Assembly (NCBI RefSeq): GCF_016808095.1
Contig: NC_068973.1
Span: 35,706,077-35,770,076, forward strand
Reading direction: 5' to 3'
Length of the DNA: 64,000 nt
Origin: Vigna angularis
Taxonomy: Eukaryota > Streptophyta > Magnoliopsida > Fabales > Fabaceae
Every line of letters starts with the position of its first letter. The first letter of the stretch is position 1. Shown here piece after piece: positions 52,925 through 64,000 of the stretch. The notes under the pieces are model-generated. The model was not told the DNA's origin. It did no database searches and saw nothing but the letters and a program-made list of their open reading frames with translations. The position numbers were made by a program, and so were the translations under genes.

Positions 52925-54170
52925 TTTAGACATCGGTTCCCCCAATTAACAGACGTCTAAAGTGTTTCAGAAGTCGGAGTGGTAGGATCAAACGTCTAAA
53001 CATAGTCAAAAAGTAACTTTTTAAATTTCTGGATTTAGGGTTTAGACATCGGTTCCCCCAATTAACAGACGTCTAAAGTGCTTCAGAAGTCAGAGTGGCG
53101 GGATCAGACGTCTAAACAGAGTCAAAAAATAACTTTTTAAATTTCTGGATTTAGGGCTTAGACATCGGTTCCCCCAATTAACAGACGTCTAAAGTGCTTT
53201 AGAAGTCGGAGTGGCGGGATCAGACGTCTAAACAGAGTCAAAAAATAACTTTTTAAATTTTTGGATTTAGGGTTTAGACGTCGGTTCCCCCAATTAACAG
53301 ACGTCTAAAGTGCTTTAGAAGTCGGAGTGGCGGGATCAGACGTCTAAACAAAGTCAAAAAGTGACTTTTTAAATTTCTGAATTTAGGGTGTAGACATCGG
53401 TTCCCCCATTAACAGACGTCTAAAGTGCTTCAGAAGTCAGAGTGGCGGGATCAAACGTCTAAATGGAGTCAAAAAGTGACTGTTTAAATTTTTGGATTAG
53501 GGTTTAGACGTCGGTTCCCCCAATTAACAGACGTCTAAAGTGCTTCAGAAGTCAGAGTGGCGGGATCAGACGTCTAAACAAAGTCAAAAAGTGACTTTTT
53601 AAATTTCTGAATTTAGGGTGTAGACATCGGTTCCCCCATTAACAGACGTCTAAAGTGCTTCAGAAGTCGGAGTGGCAGGATAAGACGTCTAAATGGAGTC
53701 AAAAAGTGACTGTTTAAATTTCTGGATTAGGGTGTAGACATCGGTTCCCCCATTAACAGACGTCTAAAGTGCTTCAGAAGTCGGAGTGGCGGGATCAGAC
53801 GTCTAAATGGAGTCAAAAAGTGACTGTTTAAATTTCTGGATTAGGGTTTAGACGTCGGTTTCCCCAATTAACAGAGGTCTAAAGTGCTTCAGAAGTCGGT
53901 TCCCCCAATTAACTTTTTCGTTTAGTTTTGGCGTCTATTCGAGGGAGCCGACGTTTATGAGTATTTAGACGTCGGTTCCCCCAACTAACAGACGTCTAAA
54001 GTGCTTCAGAAGTCGGAGTGGCGGGATCAAACGTCTAAACGGAGTCAAAAAAATGACTTTTTAAATTTCTGGACTTAGGGTTTAGACGTCGGTTCCCCCA
54101 ATTAACAGACGTGTAGAGTGCTTCAGAAGTCGGAGTGGCGGGATCAAATGTCTAAATGGAAAATGCCACC
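52925..54170 (+). repeat. 116-bp tandem array inside the CACTA element
   Basis: The marker CGGTTCCCCC occurs at 52934, 53050, 53166, 53282, 53398, 53512, 53628, 53742, then 53897, 53973 and 54090; a variant CGGTTTCCCC lies at 53856. Spacing is 114-117 bp except for a disrupted interval at 53856-53973. Each unit holds ACAGACGTCTAAAGTGCTTC and GGGATCAGACGTCTAAA, so about two AGACGTCT sites per unit. Two-unit similarity (114/116 alternation around 53398-53742) hints at higher-order duplication. Confidence 0.92.
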
Positions 54171-54297
54171 CTTCCATAACCGATGTCTAAATAGTTGTTT
54201 TATTTACGAAAAATGTCACCGGTCATTTTTTAGGTTGGATATTCGAGGGTCAGACGTCTAAAGGGTGACGTTAAAGGTCTTTTTTGCACTAGTGTCA

Positions 54298-55500
54298 TTT
54301 AATATCTATGAGGAACATCTTGAGATTCATAAACATGTTAGTTTGAGATTCATTTAATATCCTTTGTCATACAATTCCTATGGAGGCTAGCCATATGTTG
54401 CTCAAAATACCATGGTAGTTTGATATAAAAAAAAAAAGAAGACCAACAACATGATGAATACACATTTCTTCACTAAGACCCAAAATTCACTCTTATACCT
54501 TTGTCACTAAAAAAGGTTTATGAATATCAAAATAAAATGAGAGAAAATAAGTGAGAAAAAAATATAAGAAAAGCAAGAAAATGCTAAGAAAAATGAGAGA
54601 GAAAAATAATCAACAGGAGATAGAAAAAAGTGAAAAGAGTGGAGAAAGAAAGCAAGAAAACAAACTTTCTTTGTAAAAAAGTGGTGAAGTGAGGAGGACA
54701 TTTTTGGCCAGAAATCAATGTACATTCTTTATAACATAGAAATTATTGCCATAAATACTAACCAAGACAAATGTATGGGTGCATTTCAGAAAAGAGTGAT
54801 TACTAACATAAAGGAAGTTTAAGCTTATGCCAAGAGGGGATAGTCCTTTTAAAGTATTGGCCAAGATAAATGGTAAGACCTACAAATTAGATTTGCAGGG
54901 TGAGTATGATTTTATTAGCATTTTTTGTTGTAATTTTTATCTTTTAATTAAATATAAAAAATGATGATTCATATGATAAAAACTAAATGCAAATATTAAT
55001 GGATATCAGAGAATATTTATTAATAATTAATGTGAGATTCGATGGTCTTGTCTAATTTATCATATTCAAGGACATACTTGTAATACAAAATTTACATGTA
55101 TGAAATGAATAGAAAATTGAGTTTTATGATAAGAGTTTTAGAGTGATGTGAATATATTTTTTTTGACCTAAATATCAAAACTATCCTAACCTGATTTATC
55201 ATTTATCATTATAAAACATTGCAAAATAATGTTTATAATGATCACATGATGCTAACATCTAGCAAAAACATTTATTATGATATTACAGTGTGTTGAGTTT
55301 GAAAGTTAATTCAAAATGGGGTTTTACTCCTTATAATAATTCTTTGAAAAAAACTAAAATTTATATTTTTGGTTTTAAATAAAAATCTAAATAACCAATC
55401 TACTTTTGGATTATTTGCTAATAAAACCACTATTTATCATTTTTTTAAACAAAATAACAGTTATAAGTTATAACTCTGGGATATTCAGATGCCAAATTAG
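54298..55500. other. AT-rich intergenic region
   Basis: Purine-rich sequence near 54530-54690 and otherwise AT-rich spacer. No gene recognised. The right end should hold the promoter of the syntaxin gene. Confidence 0.6.
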
Positions 55501-55786
55501 ACAAAGTTAGATGTTTGAAGGTCGGAAAGGAACAAAATGAAACTATCAAATTCATTCAATGCAAACAAACCACTATCCACTACACCAATTTTCCAGATCC
55601 CCTTGTCTTCCCCCAACGAATTGCAACATATGATTCATTAACATACACACAATCACCGAAAAAAAATTCCAATTCCAAATTCAGTTTGAGTTTTACCCGT
55701 GTTGTTCACGTGTGCCTGATTACTTTCACGGATCTCAGATTCCCGGAGCCAACGATTCCATTGAATTTCCAAGACGGGAAAAGAAA

Positions 55787-58700
55787 ATGTACGTGAAAGC
55801 GGCACAGTCATCGTTCCGGGATCGGACGCATGAATTCCACAACATCACTGAGAGGTTGAAGAAGTCCGGATCAGGGCCCACTGGACCCAGCAGTAGCAGT
55901 CATTCCAGATCGGAGGAACAGCGATCGGCGATCGCAAATCAATCGGATTTCAATAGAAGGGCTTCCAAAATTGGCTTCGGAATTCACCAAACGTCTCAGA
56001 AGTTAGCCAAGCTCGCCAAGTGTAAGCAAATGACGATACGTTTAGTTTAATTGAATTTAGGTTATAATCTTGTGATATGAAGTTATAATCCTGTTTTCAT
56101 TGATTTTAGAACAAAATCATAGAATGTAAAATTACGAACTTATAAAGTTATAAGCCTATTTTTGTTGATTTTAGATTAAAATCATTGGATGCGTGAGGTC
56201 ATGAAGTTATAAACCTACTTTAATTTATTTTACTATAGTATAATATGATATGAAGTTATTATGAACGTTTCTATTGTTTTGATTCGTAGTGGCGAAAAGG
56301 ACTTCTGTTTTTGATGACCCTACCATGGAAATCCAAGAGCTTACTGGTGTTATTAAGCAGGATATCACTGCTTTAAACTCTGCGGTGGTGGATCTTCAGT
56401 TGCTGTGCAACTCTAGGAATGAGAGTGGAAATGTTTCTGTGGACACAACGAGCCATTCGAGCACCGTGGTGGATGACTTGAAGACGCGGTTGATGAGCGC
56501 CACCAAAGAGTTTAAGGATGTTCTCACCATGAGAACTGAGGTACTTTGTGGTGTTGGTGGTTTATGGTGTTTGTTTTTGTGGCTTAATGTCTAGCTACTA
56601 AGATCGTATTGTGTTTTGTTTTAAGAACATGAAAATGCACGAGAATAGAAGACAGTTGTTTTCTTCTTCTGCTTCTAAGGATTCAGCTAATCCTTTCATC
56701 CGGCAACGGCCCTTGGCTGCTAAGGCGGCAGCTAGTAGTTCTAATGCCCCTGCTGTTCCCTGGGCTAACGAGTCACCATCTTCATCTCAGGTGTTTCCCA
56801 AGTAAGTAAAGTGTTTTTATTTGTATATTCTTTTAGTCTTGTAGTTAAGCATCTGGTTATTGTTCTCTTGACAATTTTTGTGTAATGCATGTAGACTAAT
56901 TTGTGTGATGATTTTAATTGATGTTTTCTTATCACATGAATGTGTGTTATTATGTCTGATAATTATTGAGTGTATGATTTTTGTTGGAAGAAAGGAATTG
57001 GTGAATCTAAGTAAGACTAGTTGGCTTATTAATTAATATATAGTGTAAGTGTGGTTACAATTTACATGGATTTCATTATTTGTTTTCCTTGAGATGTTAT
57101 TGAAGTCCAACTGAATTTTGCAGTTTTTTTTGCAACCACTTTAGCAATTTTAACTTCCAACTTGTGAACTTTGGCTATCCCTTTGATGCAATTGCATCAA
57201 ACAAGCATAAGTTACATCCTATGGACTTCAATTGATTGTTTGGTTACAGTTATACTGGTTAAACAGTTTGGCCCTTTCAGACCTTTGGTGGCCTAAACTG
57301 ACCCAAGAAAACTCAAGTACTTATAAATTTTGCCTGGCGAAGAGAATTTTGTTGGTCAAATAAGCCAGGCCAAAATATAAGTAGGAAAGCAAGCTTGCCA
57401 TTTTAGCCATTTTCCGTTGTTGGCTTGGCTCAATTCAAGAGATGGGAGTTGAAGTGACACGTATACCCCAAAAGCAGTGGGATCTTGGTCCGAATCAAGA
57501 GCATGGTTACTGGGCATGATTTGCGGATCCTTTACATTTAATAATAAAAGCTTTTGCTATGCTCTAATGTTTTAAGGCTGTTTCAGGTTCGGTCAAGTTC
57601 TGGCAGGAATTCTGGCTTCTTCCCAAAACTTTTATACTTTTCTCATAGCTTTTAAATCTGTAGGAAGCGAATGGACACGGAGAGTCAACCATTGTTGCAG
57701 CAGCAGCAGCAGCAGGATGTAGTTCCATTACAAGACAGCTACATGCAAAGCAGAACCGAAGCTCTTCAGAATGTTGAGTCCACTATTCATGAGCTTAGCA
57801 GCATTTTTAATCAGCTAGCGACGCTTGTTTCCCAACAAGGAGAGATTGCCATCAGGTATTTCATATGTCTCAATTGTGTCATGCCTTACTGTTTAAATTG
57901 CTTGTTTTGCTGCTTACTAAGTAGAGAAATAGCTTGCATAATAATTTATCTCCTATAAAGTACTAGCAAACTCAGGAGAGTAAAACATAGGTGGATTAGG
58001 TTATCTGTCTGCGGGAGATGATTGAGCTGTTTATTTCATGCTGACTCTAATGCTGGATGCCGTGCCATTTAAATTGCTTTCTACTACGCCCATGGTATCT
58101 TAGCGTTCCCAAGTCGAAGTGGAGAAGAAAGTCGTGTTAGGCTCTCATCAACGAACATAAAACTACTCTCTCTCTCTCTATATACACACACACACACCTA
58201 ACATAGATCCCTAATGAATTTTGTTTGTAAATTTGACCTTTAAACAAATGGCACCAGGTGATCTGTGTAGCTGACCTTACCTAGTAGGGTAAGATTGGTT
58301 TTGCCTTTTGTTGATGTTATCTCATGATAACTTTATGAACATTCAGATGCTCTTGGTTACTTAGAGGACTTAAATAATACGGTCTTCCTTCATTGCTTGA
58401 ATTAATTATATATGAATTTGGGCATTCCTCCTCCCTTGCCCCAAAGGGTCTGGTGACAATTAAAAATACTCTCACATCCTTGGTTGGTTGGTTTCGGGGA
58501 GGGGGCCTAATTAGTAATTACCAATGAAAGTTTATGTGTTCACTTTGTAGTTTCTTTTCTTGTCCCTCCTTGTTTATGACTTTTTTAAGAATTGTTTTTG
58601 GTTTCTTATTTAGTTGTTTATTTCTAGAGTATATTTTGGGATATCTTGGACGTTATTATGCATGGACATTGGAGTTGGACATTGTAGGCTAATTAGTCTT

Positions 58701-59413
58701 TTCCAGATTTGCTTGTTTAATCTTAAACGGAGACTAGTTTCATGATATCAACTGGTGAAAGCACTAGAGGCAGTGACAGCTTAGTTTTTAATACGCGTGC
58801 CTGCCAGTGCTGGGATTTATCTGGTTACATAATTCAAGTTTTGAATACTTCTTTATCAATTTCTTAGTAATAGTATATGTGATTCCTGCTTAAAAGAAAC
58901 AAACTAGATCAGCACCCGCGCTTTTGTATGGTAGAACAAAGTAAAAAGAGGGAGAGAGAAAGTAAAAACAGTAGGTGCAAAATCAAAAGAAACAGTGAAT
59001 GGACAATGCACCATATAAGGACATATGGCAACGGTTGGACAAATTCTATGTTACTATAAATGATATATCAAAGTAGAAGGGAGAGAGAAAGTCATGGAAC
59101 CATGTGTTCAAACTTATGAATTTACCTGTAAAACATGTGTTAACTACATGTATACTTCGATTATTAACATGGTGAATTAACTTTTGCTTGATTTTTGTTT
59201 TTATATTGGCCAATTGGGACATAGTGTGGTTAATAGACTTCATTAATATGCAGGATTGATGAAAACATGGATGATACATTGTCAAACGTAGAGGGAGCAC
59301 AAGGGGCTTTGTTGAAATATCTGAACAGTATATCTTCTAATCGGTGGTTGATGATCAAAATTTTCTTTGTATTGATATTTTTCCTTATGGTTTTCTTATT
59401 TTTTGTGGCATAG
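55787..59413 (+). CDS. SYP32: SYP3-group Qa-SNARE syntaxin, copy 1 (Golgi)
   Basis: Five plus-strand exons: 55787-56021, 56290-56540, 56626-56801, 57664-57855, 59254-59413 (stop). GT-AG introns, total 1014 bp (337 aa). The N-terminal QSSFRDRTHEF peptide is typical of Sed5/syntaxin-5 proteins, where it binds Sly1-type SM proteins. A three-helix Habc region follows (LAKLAKRTSVFDDPTMEIQE), then a Gln run (CAG repeat, about 232-237). The Qa-SNARE motif lies at about 247-310, with the central Gln in LVSQQGEIAIR (about 278). A C-terminal membrane anchor ends WLMIKIFFVLIFFLMVFLFF plus VA. Sed5-type syntaxins drive ER-Golgi and intra-Golgi fusion. FIRQRPLA and overall pattern fit SYP32 better than SYP31. 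An in-frame ATG at 55712 would add 25 residues, but copy 2 and the family support 55787. Confidence 0.93.
57694..57711 (+). repeat. (CAG)6 coding microsatellite
   Basis: Six CAG codons after TTGTTG encode the Gln run before the SNARE motif in SYP32 copy 1; likely length-variable. Confidence 0.8.
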
Positions 59414-59499
59414 ACATTGGTATGGCAGAGAAATGAAAACAAACACACGAGTGGCAGCCTTCTGTATTTATTTAATTATTGATTTCATATTTATTTCTC

Positions 59500-59547
<48 letters not shown>

Positions 59548-60527
59548 CAAATTTGTTTCAAATATATTAAATTGTTATAATTTTATATTTTTATTTTTAT
59601 ATTTCTTCTAAAGTAGGATTTCTTAAATAAATTTGAATACTTTTTCTATTTTCAAATTTGTATGAATTTCAATTAAAAATTCTATATTTTTTATATTTTA
59701 AAATTTCTATTTTTCTAGTTTTATAAATATTTAATAATTTTCTATTTTAAAATTTTAATAATTTTCAATTAAAAAAATTGATATTTTGTTATTTTTTAAT
59801 TTTGTATTCTTCCATTTTTTTTTTCTAAACAGAATTTCTATATTTCCATAGTTTTAAATATATTTTTTATATTTTTTCCAAATAGAAATTTATATTATTT
59901 TAAATAAAAAATTAATTTACATTTACAATAAAAAGGTATAGTTGAAGAAATAAAATGCTGTGAGTCTAGTGATAATAAAGATGTGAAAAAGTAACAAAAA
60001 TCAAGTAAGTAATCCAAATAATTGTGTATGATTTATTTATAACGAATGAGGTGTATGTTTGATTTATTATTAAAACTTTGTATTTCATTTAAATTAAGGA
60101 ATTGTTTAAAGTCAACAATTATTTGCAGTTTTTTTAATTCAAATACAACTATACTAGAAATCATTAAGGAAAACATGTCACATATATATTTCAATAAGTA
60201 ATAAAAAACAATCAAAAAAATATAGACAGATCAGCCACATATTTCAATTGATTTTATAAGGTTGAAGGTCAAAAAGAGAAATATTTTAATAAATGAAAGA
60301 GGGAGTTTTGTGAAGGAGAAATATGAAAGTTTTTCACTTGTTGACACTTTAGGATTTTCCTATGGAGAAGAACCGGAGAGAGTGTTGATAAATTTTGAGA
60401 CTTCATTTTCATTTTTACATAGACACATTAATCTGGTAAGAGTTTTTATAGTCATAAAATTTTTAGCAACATTATAATGAAAAGTTAATCAATAAATATT
60501 ATATATATAAATATAAACTTAGCAAAA
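59414..60527. other. AT-rich region between the two SYP32 copies
   Basis: Contains the 3' UTR of copy 1, a (TA)n tract at about 59502-59543, and very AT-rich sequence. A short frame at 60262-60477 looks weakly protein-like but is unassigned. Confidence 0.5.
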
Positions 60528-60915
60528 TGTAATTTTACAGGCCCAATTCAGCCCAATAGCTTTTAACCCCTACTTACCTTAAGCTAAGTTGATTAGTAAC
60601 GCGGCCGGTCGTCCTCGCGAGACTTATCCTCATGATCGGCCGGCCCTGACGGGTTCACGGCCTGGCCGACCGACTTCGGGCGAGTTATTTTTTCTCCAAG
60701 TGTCAAGCGGTAAGGTTGCATGATTATGGGCACACAGGCATCCGACCTACCATACCCAACCCTTCCTATCAATAAGTAGAAGGGTAGTTTTCTAGATCCC
60801 ATATGGTGGCGCGAGCGTCCGTTCCGTACGACGCCTGGTCCCCTGCTAGTATATATTGTAATTGTCTTTTTCTTTTTTATATATTTCCCATCAATAAAAA
60901 TAATTTATTATAACA
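60528..60915. mobile_element. Probable solo LTR (GC-rich retrotransposon remnant)
   Basis: A GC-rich block (GCGGCCGGTCGTCCTCGCGA, GGCCTGGCCGACCGACTTCG) interrupts AT-rich DNA. It begins near TGTAATTTTACAGGCCCAAT and ends near an AATAAAA and TAACA, so it has TG...CA ends and a polyadenylation-like signal as in an LTR. The flanks CAAAA/CTAAA are only a weak target duplication. No coding part adjoins, suggesting a solo LTR. Superfamily unknown. Confidence 0.45.
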
Positions 60916-61231
60916 CTAAAAATAAGTGCATTTTGCAGTCTATTTCACGTGTTAAAATAAGAAAAGACGAAACAGTTAACAATAACACGAGATCCTATCC
61001 CGCGAGGTCAGGGTGAAATGTCCAAACAGAGCTACAGGTTTTGCTGTAACGCAACATTTTCATTTCTAAAACTCTCTACTGCATAACTCTCCCAATTGCT
61101 AATACGATCCGATTCCAATTAGATCTAGGGTTTATCTTTCTCTGTAGTTCGCCACCTCTCGCCGGAAACTATAACAGAATTTCCGGCGCCGGCTTCAAGG
61201 ATCTTGCACTGGTGTCTGATACACTGGCAAA

Positions 61232-62044
61232 ATGCACTCCAAATCGGCGCAGTCATCGTTTAGGGATCGGACGCTTGAATTTCATAGCATTGCGGAGAGG
61301 TTGAAGAAGTCGGGATCAGCGCCGAATGGACAAAGCAGCAATTCATCGAGATTGGAGGAGCAGCGATCTGCAATTACAAATCAATCAGAGTTCAACAGAA
61401 GAGCTTCCAAGATTGGCTTCGGGATTCACCAAACGTCTCAGAAGCTCGCCAAGCTTGCCAAGTGTAAGCAAATAAAAGCCTATTTTTAATTGATTTTAGA
61501 ACCCTATGTTTTGATTTTAATTGCTCTGCAGTGGCTAAGAGGACCTCGGTTTTCGATGACCCTACCATGGAAATCCAAGAGCTTACGGGGGTAATTAAGC
61601 AAGATATCACTGCGTTAAACTCTGCGGTTGTGGATCTTCAATTGCTTTGCAACTCAAGGAACACGAATGGGAACGCTTCCACCGACACCACTATGCATTC
61701 AACAACGGTGGTTGATGACCTCAAGACGCGGCTGATGGGCGCCACTAAAGAGTTTAAAGATGTTCTCACCATGCGAACTGAGGTACTGTGCTGTGTTTGC
61801 GTTGTCGTACTTCTCTGTGTTTTTTCTCTAATTGCGGACGACACTGATGCGATGCTGATGTTTTTGTGAAGAACTTGAAAGGGCACGAGAATAGAAGACA
61901 GCTGTTTTCGGCCTCTGGTTCTAAGGATTCTGCAAATCCTTTTGTCCGGCAACGGCCGTTGGCTACCAGATCGGCTGCTAGTAGTTCTAATGCCCCTGCT
62001 CCACCATGGGCTAGTGGATCATCTTCATCTCAGTTGTTTGCTAA
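61232..62044 (+). CDS. SYP32: SYP3-group Qa-SNARE syntaxin, copy 2 (5' part)
   Basis: Three plus-strand exons: 61232-61463, 61532-61782, 61872-62044, with GT-AG introns, equivalent to exons 1-3 of the neighbour at 55787. They encode about 218 residues: the QSSFRDRTLEF N-terminus, Habc region and the NPFVRQRPLA linker. Frame and splice sites are intact and the protein is very close to copy 1, so it is likely functional or recently so. A good donor follows at 62045, but I find no SNARE-motif exon before 64000; the last two exons would lie beyond the window (intron 3 at least 1.95 kb, longer than 0.86 kb in copy 1). Alternatively the copy is truncated. Upstream 61020-61231 is a plausible 5' UTR. 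Confidence 0.85.
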
Positions 62045-62459
62045 GTAAGTTATGCTTCCTCACCTGTCCCTTTTTACTTGTGTTGCTTGTGCAATAGTAT
62101 GTGGTAAAGTAAGGGGCATAACAAAGATAAAAACGTGCTAAAACGAAGAAAGTGTTTGATCTGAATTGAATAGATAAAAATTGTGCATGAGCGGATGGTG
62201 GGGAATGGCGGAAAGCCACCATATCATATTGCAGATAACATGAAAGTATCGCTGGCAAATAGCAGAATTTGCATAACTGTTTTACGAAATCAATCATATC
62301 TATAAAAAATTGTTGTATGCAAATAACAACAGGCTTCATAAAAATGGTACAATATTAACTCAGAATGTTCAATTGTTAAAGATATAATCATGACTGAAAC
62401 ATTAAACAGAGTGGGGATCTGGGACTGGACGAGGGTGTAACATGTAGTTCTACTTCCTG

Positions 62460-62570
62460 GCCTCTAAGCCGCTGTGGCAGTTGAAACCATGGTACCCATT
62501 GTGGTTGCCTGAGCCGTTTTTTCAGATGCTGCGCAGTGGAGTTCCAATCGTGGATCAGTGCATTTCTGCA
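62460..62570 (-). other. Possible terminal exon of an unidentified minus-strand gene
   Basis: After an acceptor-like TGACATTGCAG the minus strand encodes KCTDPRLELHCAASEKTAQA, then TTMGTMVSTATAA and a stop (CTA at 62465-62467). It looks protein-like but I cannot name it. It lies inside the presumed intron 3 of SYP32 copy 2, so it is either a nested or convergent gene running in from beyond 64000, or a captured exon. Confidence 0.3.
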
Positions 62571-62720
62571 ATGTCATAGTGATGCTACAGTAGCTATTAA
62601 CACCACCGATAGGAAGACAAGAAATTTGTACTTGGTTGTGAAAACAGTCATGTTTACTTCAATTATGCAAGATAAAAGCAAATATAACAGAATGCAAAGC
62701 ATATAAAAAATTGAAACTTT

Positions 62721-63055
62721 TTAAACTATGGTTGACCTCACAAAACTGAATTGGTAAGATAAGATCTACATCTACTTATTATAACTTTGTGATATCTCTA
62801 ATTGATATGAAATCTTTAACAAGCCTCCTCACACTAAGACTAAACATCTCGAGTGTGGGAATAATAGGAGATCAGATAGTAGATGGCACATTAGGTCCAA
62901 CAAACTTCATTAAGATAAACTTTGATAGCATCTTATAAAATAGGCTTTAATTCTAATTTAATCTCACAAAATCAACTTGAAATAAGGTTTATATCTACTT
63001 ATATATTATAGTGTTATCAAATATTTAGTTGATGTGAGATCTTCAACGCAATTCA
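62721..63055 (+). mobile_element. Diverged TRIM-like LTR pair
   Basis: Two related segments, about 62721-62825 (CCTCACAAAACTGAATTGGT) and 62943-63050 (TCTCACAAAATCAACTTGAA), each continue with ATCTACTTATTATA-type words and end near GATATGAAATCTTTAAC / GATGTGAGATCTTCAAC. They match the LTR of the element at 15711-15967 and enclose about 115 bp without coding sequence, as in a TRIM. Confidence 0.55.
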
Positions 63056-64000
63056 AATGACATTGATTGTATCGTCTCATTAGGAGCAATACCATTTACC
63101 TGACAATCTTCTCTTATAATATATAATTAGGTATCTCTAGACCATTACCCCCTCTCAACTATTGGATTCTATCATGAATCTCCCAAAGTATTAGTTGTAA
63201 GATTTTTTTTTCATACCAATGTTCCGTACCTTCCAAATTCAATATCTCATAATTGAATGTCTGGAACAATTTTAAAAATATCTCATAAATATGATAGTTT
63301 AATTTTCAATTCAAATACCCATAAGTAAAGCTAACTAGGGACCTTCATGCCAAAAGGTTTCTTGCTTGTGGTGCGAAAGTATGAGAGAGGATCATTGTAT
63401 GCAACATTATCCTTGCAGATTCAAATTCAAACTTGTGACCAACTGATCACTAAGGTGCAACTTTTCCATTGTGTTAGGGCTCACCCTCTTTAAGAGACCC
63501 ATAACATAAAAACACGAGTGATTATATGAAATATAAAAGTTTTGTCCGCGATGCATAACATACTAGACATAAAGATAAATGAATATAGTAATCGCAAAAA
63601 CTACGACATCTTTTCTCTTCTATTAGTATCTGCTCAGTAATATAAATAGAAACTTAACCACTTTATAACAAACAGGATAGTGTGATGAGAAACCTTGGAG
63701 ACTTACACCACAAAAATTAGCAGTCTTAGTCAGTGAGCCTGAGCCCAAGGCCTTATAAACCCCATACCAGAATTCCATCCATTTGGATCTTAAGTACAAA
63801 ACCTTTTCAATTAGAAGTTGAAATGTTAAGAATGACCCACAAAAATGTTGAGCCTGGTTCTAGCTGAGAAGCGAGAACTACGGTTACAAGGCACAATTTG
63901 GACCCTTGTTTGAACAGTGGTCACTATTATTATGCTCCAATATCAAGGCTGTTTTTGGTCATGACGAATCATATCTGAAACTATGATCTCACACAATTTT
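63056..64000. other. Unassigned sequence at the window end
   Basis: No exon, RNA or clear repeat recognised. If SYP32 copy 2 is complete, this is part of its third intron. Confidence 0.4.

Larger units (their letters stand above)
52366..54294. mobile_element. Non-autonomous CACTA (En/Spm) transposon
   Basis: A complete 1929-bp element. It starts CACTAGTGCAAAAAGGAC and ends with the complement of CACTAGTGCAAAAAAGAC, and is bordered on both sides by TCA (52363-52365 and 54295-54297), the 3-bp target duplication typical of CACTA elements. The subterminal zones are packed with AGACGTCT and variants, as expected for transposase-binding repeats. Only short meaningless frames exist inside, so it must rely on transposase from elsewhere. 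Intact ends and target duplication suggest a fairly recent insertion. Confidence 0.93.

Noticed and set aside
60593..60802. Minus-strand 69-codon frame in the GC-rich block
   Set aside because: Arg/Pro-rich translation of LTR-like sequence, no family features.
1..64000. CRISPR-like arrays, operons or prokaryotic defence systems
   Set aside because: The window is plant nuclear DNA; the only regular spaced repeats are the CACTA array, whose spacers are themselves repeated.

Overview
The window looks like nuclear DNA of a flowering plant, most likely a legume (Phaseoleae-like; inferred from the repeat types). The reasons are split genes with GT-AG introns, very AT-rich spacers with long (TA)n tracts, plant-specific gene families, and many plant transposons (Ty3/gypsy, TRIM-like elements with a tRNA-Met primer site, MITEs, a CACTA element, and a Pack-type element carrying a host gene fragment). 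Nothing suggests bacterial, organellar or viral DNA.

Layout. 1-1990: broken minus-strand Ty3/gypsy gag-pol. 5390-9072 (-): 11-exon CHY/CTCHY/RING zinc-finger ubiquitin ligase (RZFP34/CHYR1/MIEL1 type, 311 aa), with a candidate promoter near 11700. 11.7-19 kb: AT-rich and transposon-rich, with a TRIM-like repeat and a MITE. 19192-22550 (-): 5-exon SWIM zinc-finger protein derived from a Mutator-like transposase (698 aa). 25732-27105 (+): intronless MOT1-type molybdate transporter (457 aa). 27-43 kb: gene-poor. It holds a Pack-type inverted-repeat element with a captured BTB/POZ gene piece (about 32.2-33.9 kb), a foldback element, and a composite transposon region with a 162-bp tandem duplication. 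43873-49754 (-): 4-exon Enhancer-of-polycomb-like protein (1701 aa). 52366-54294: complete non-autonomous CACTA element with a 3-bp target duplication and a 116-bp tandem array built on AGACGTCT. 55787-59413 (+): 5-exon SYP32-type Golgi syntaxin (337 aa). 61232-62044 (+): first three exons of a second SYP32 copy that would continue past the window end.

The host genes are unrelated housekeeping or regulatory genes (protein turnover, chromatin, Golgi traffic, molybdate transport) and form no operon or cluster. The only functional pairing is the tandem SYP32 duplication. Exon joins were worked out by hand from reading frame, GT-AG sites and family resemblance. For the five complete genes every junction keeps frame and total lengths are multiples of three. 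UTR limits, promoters and transposon ends are less certain. I found no convincing new gene system. The most structured unexplained DNA is the CACTA repeat array and the Pack-type BTB capture.
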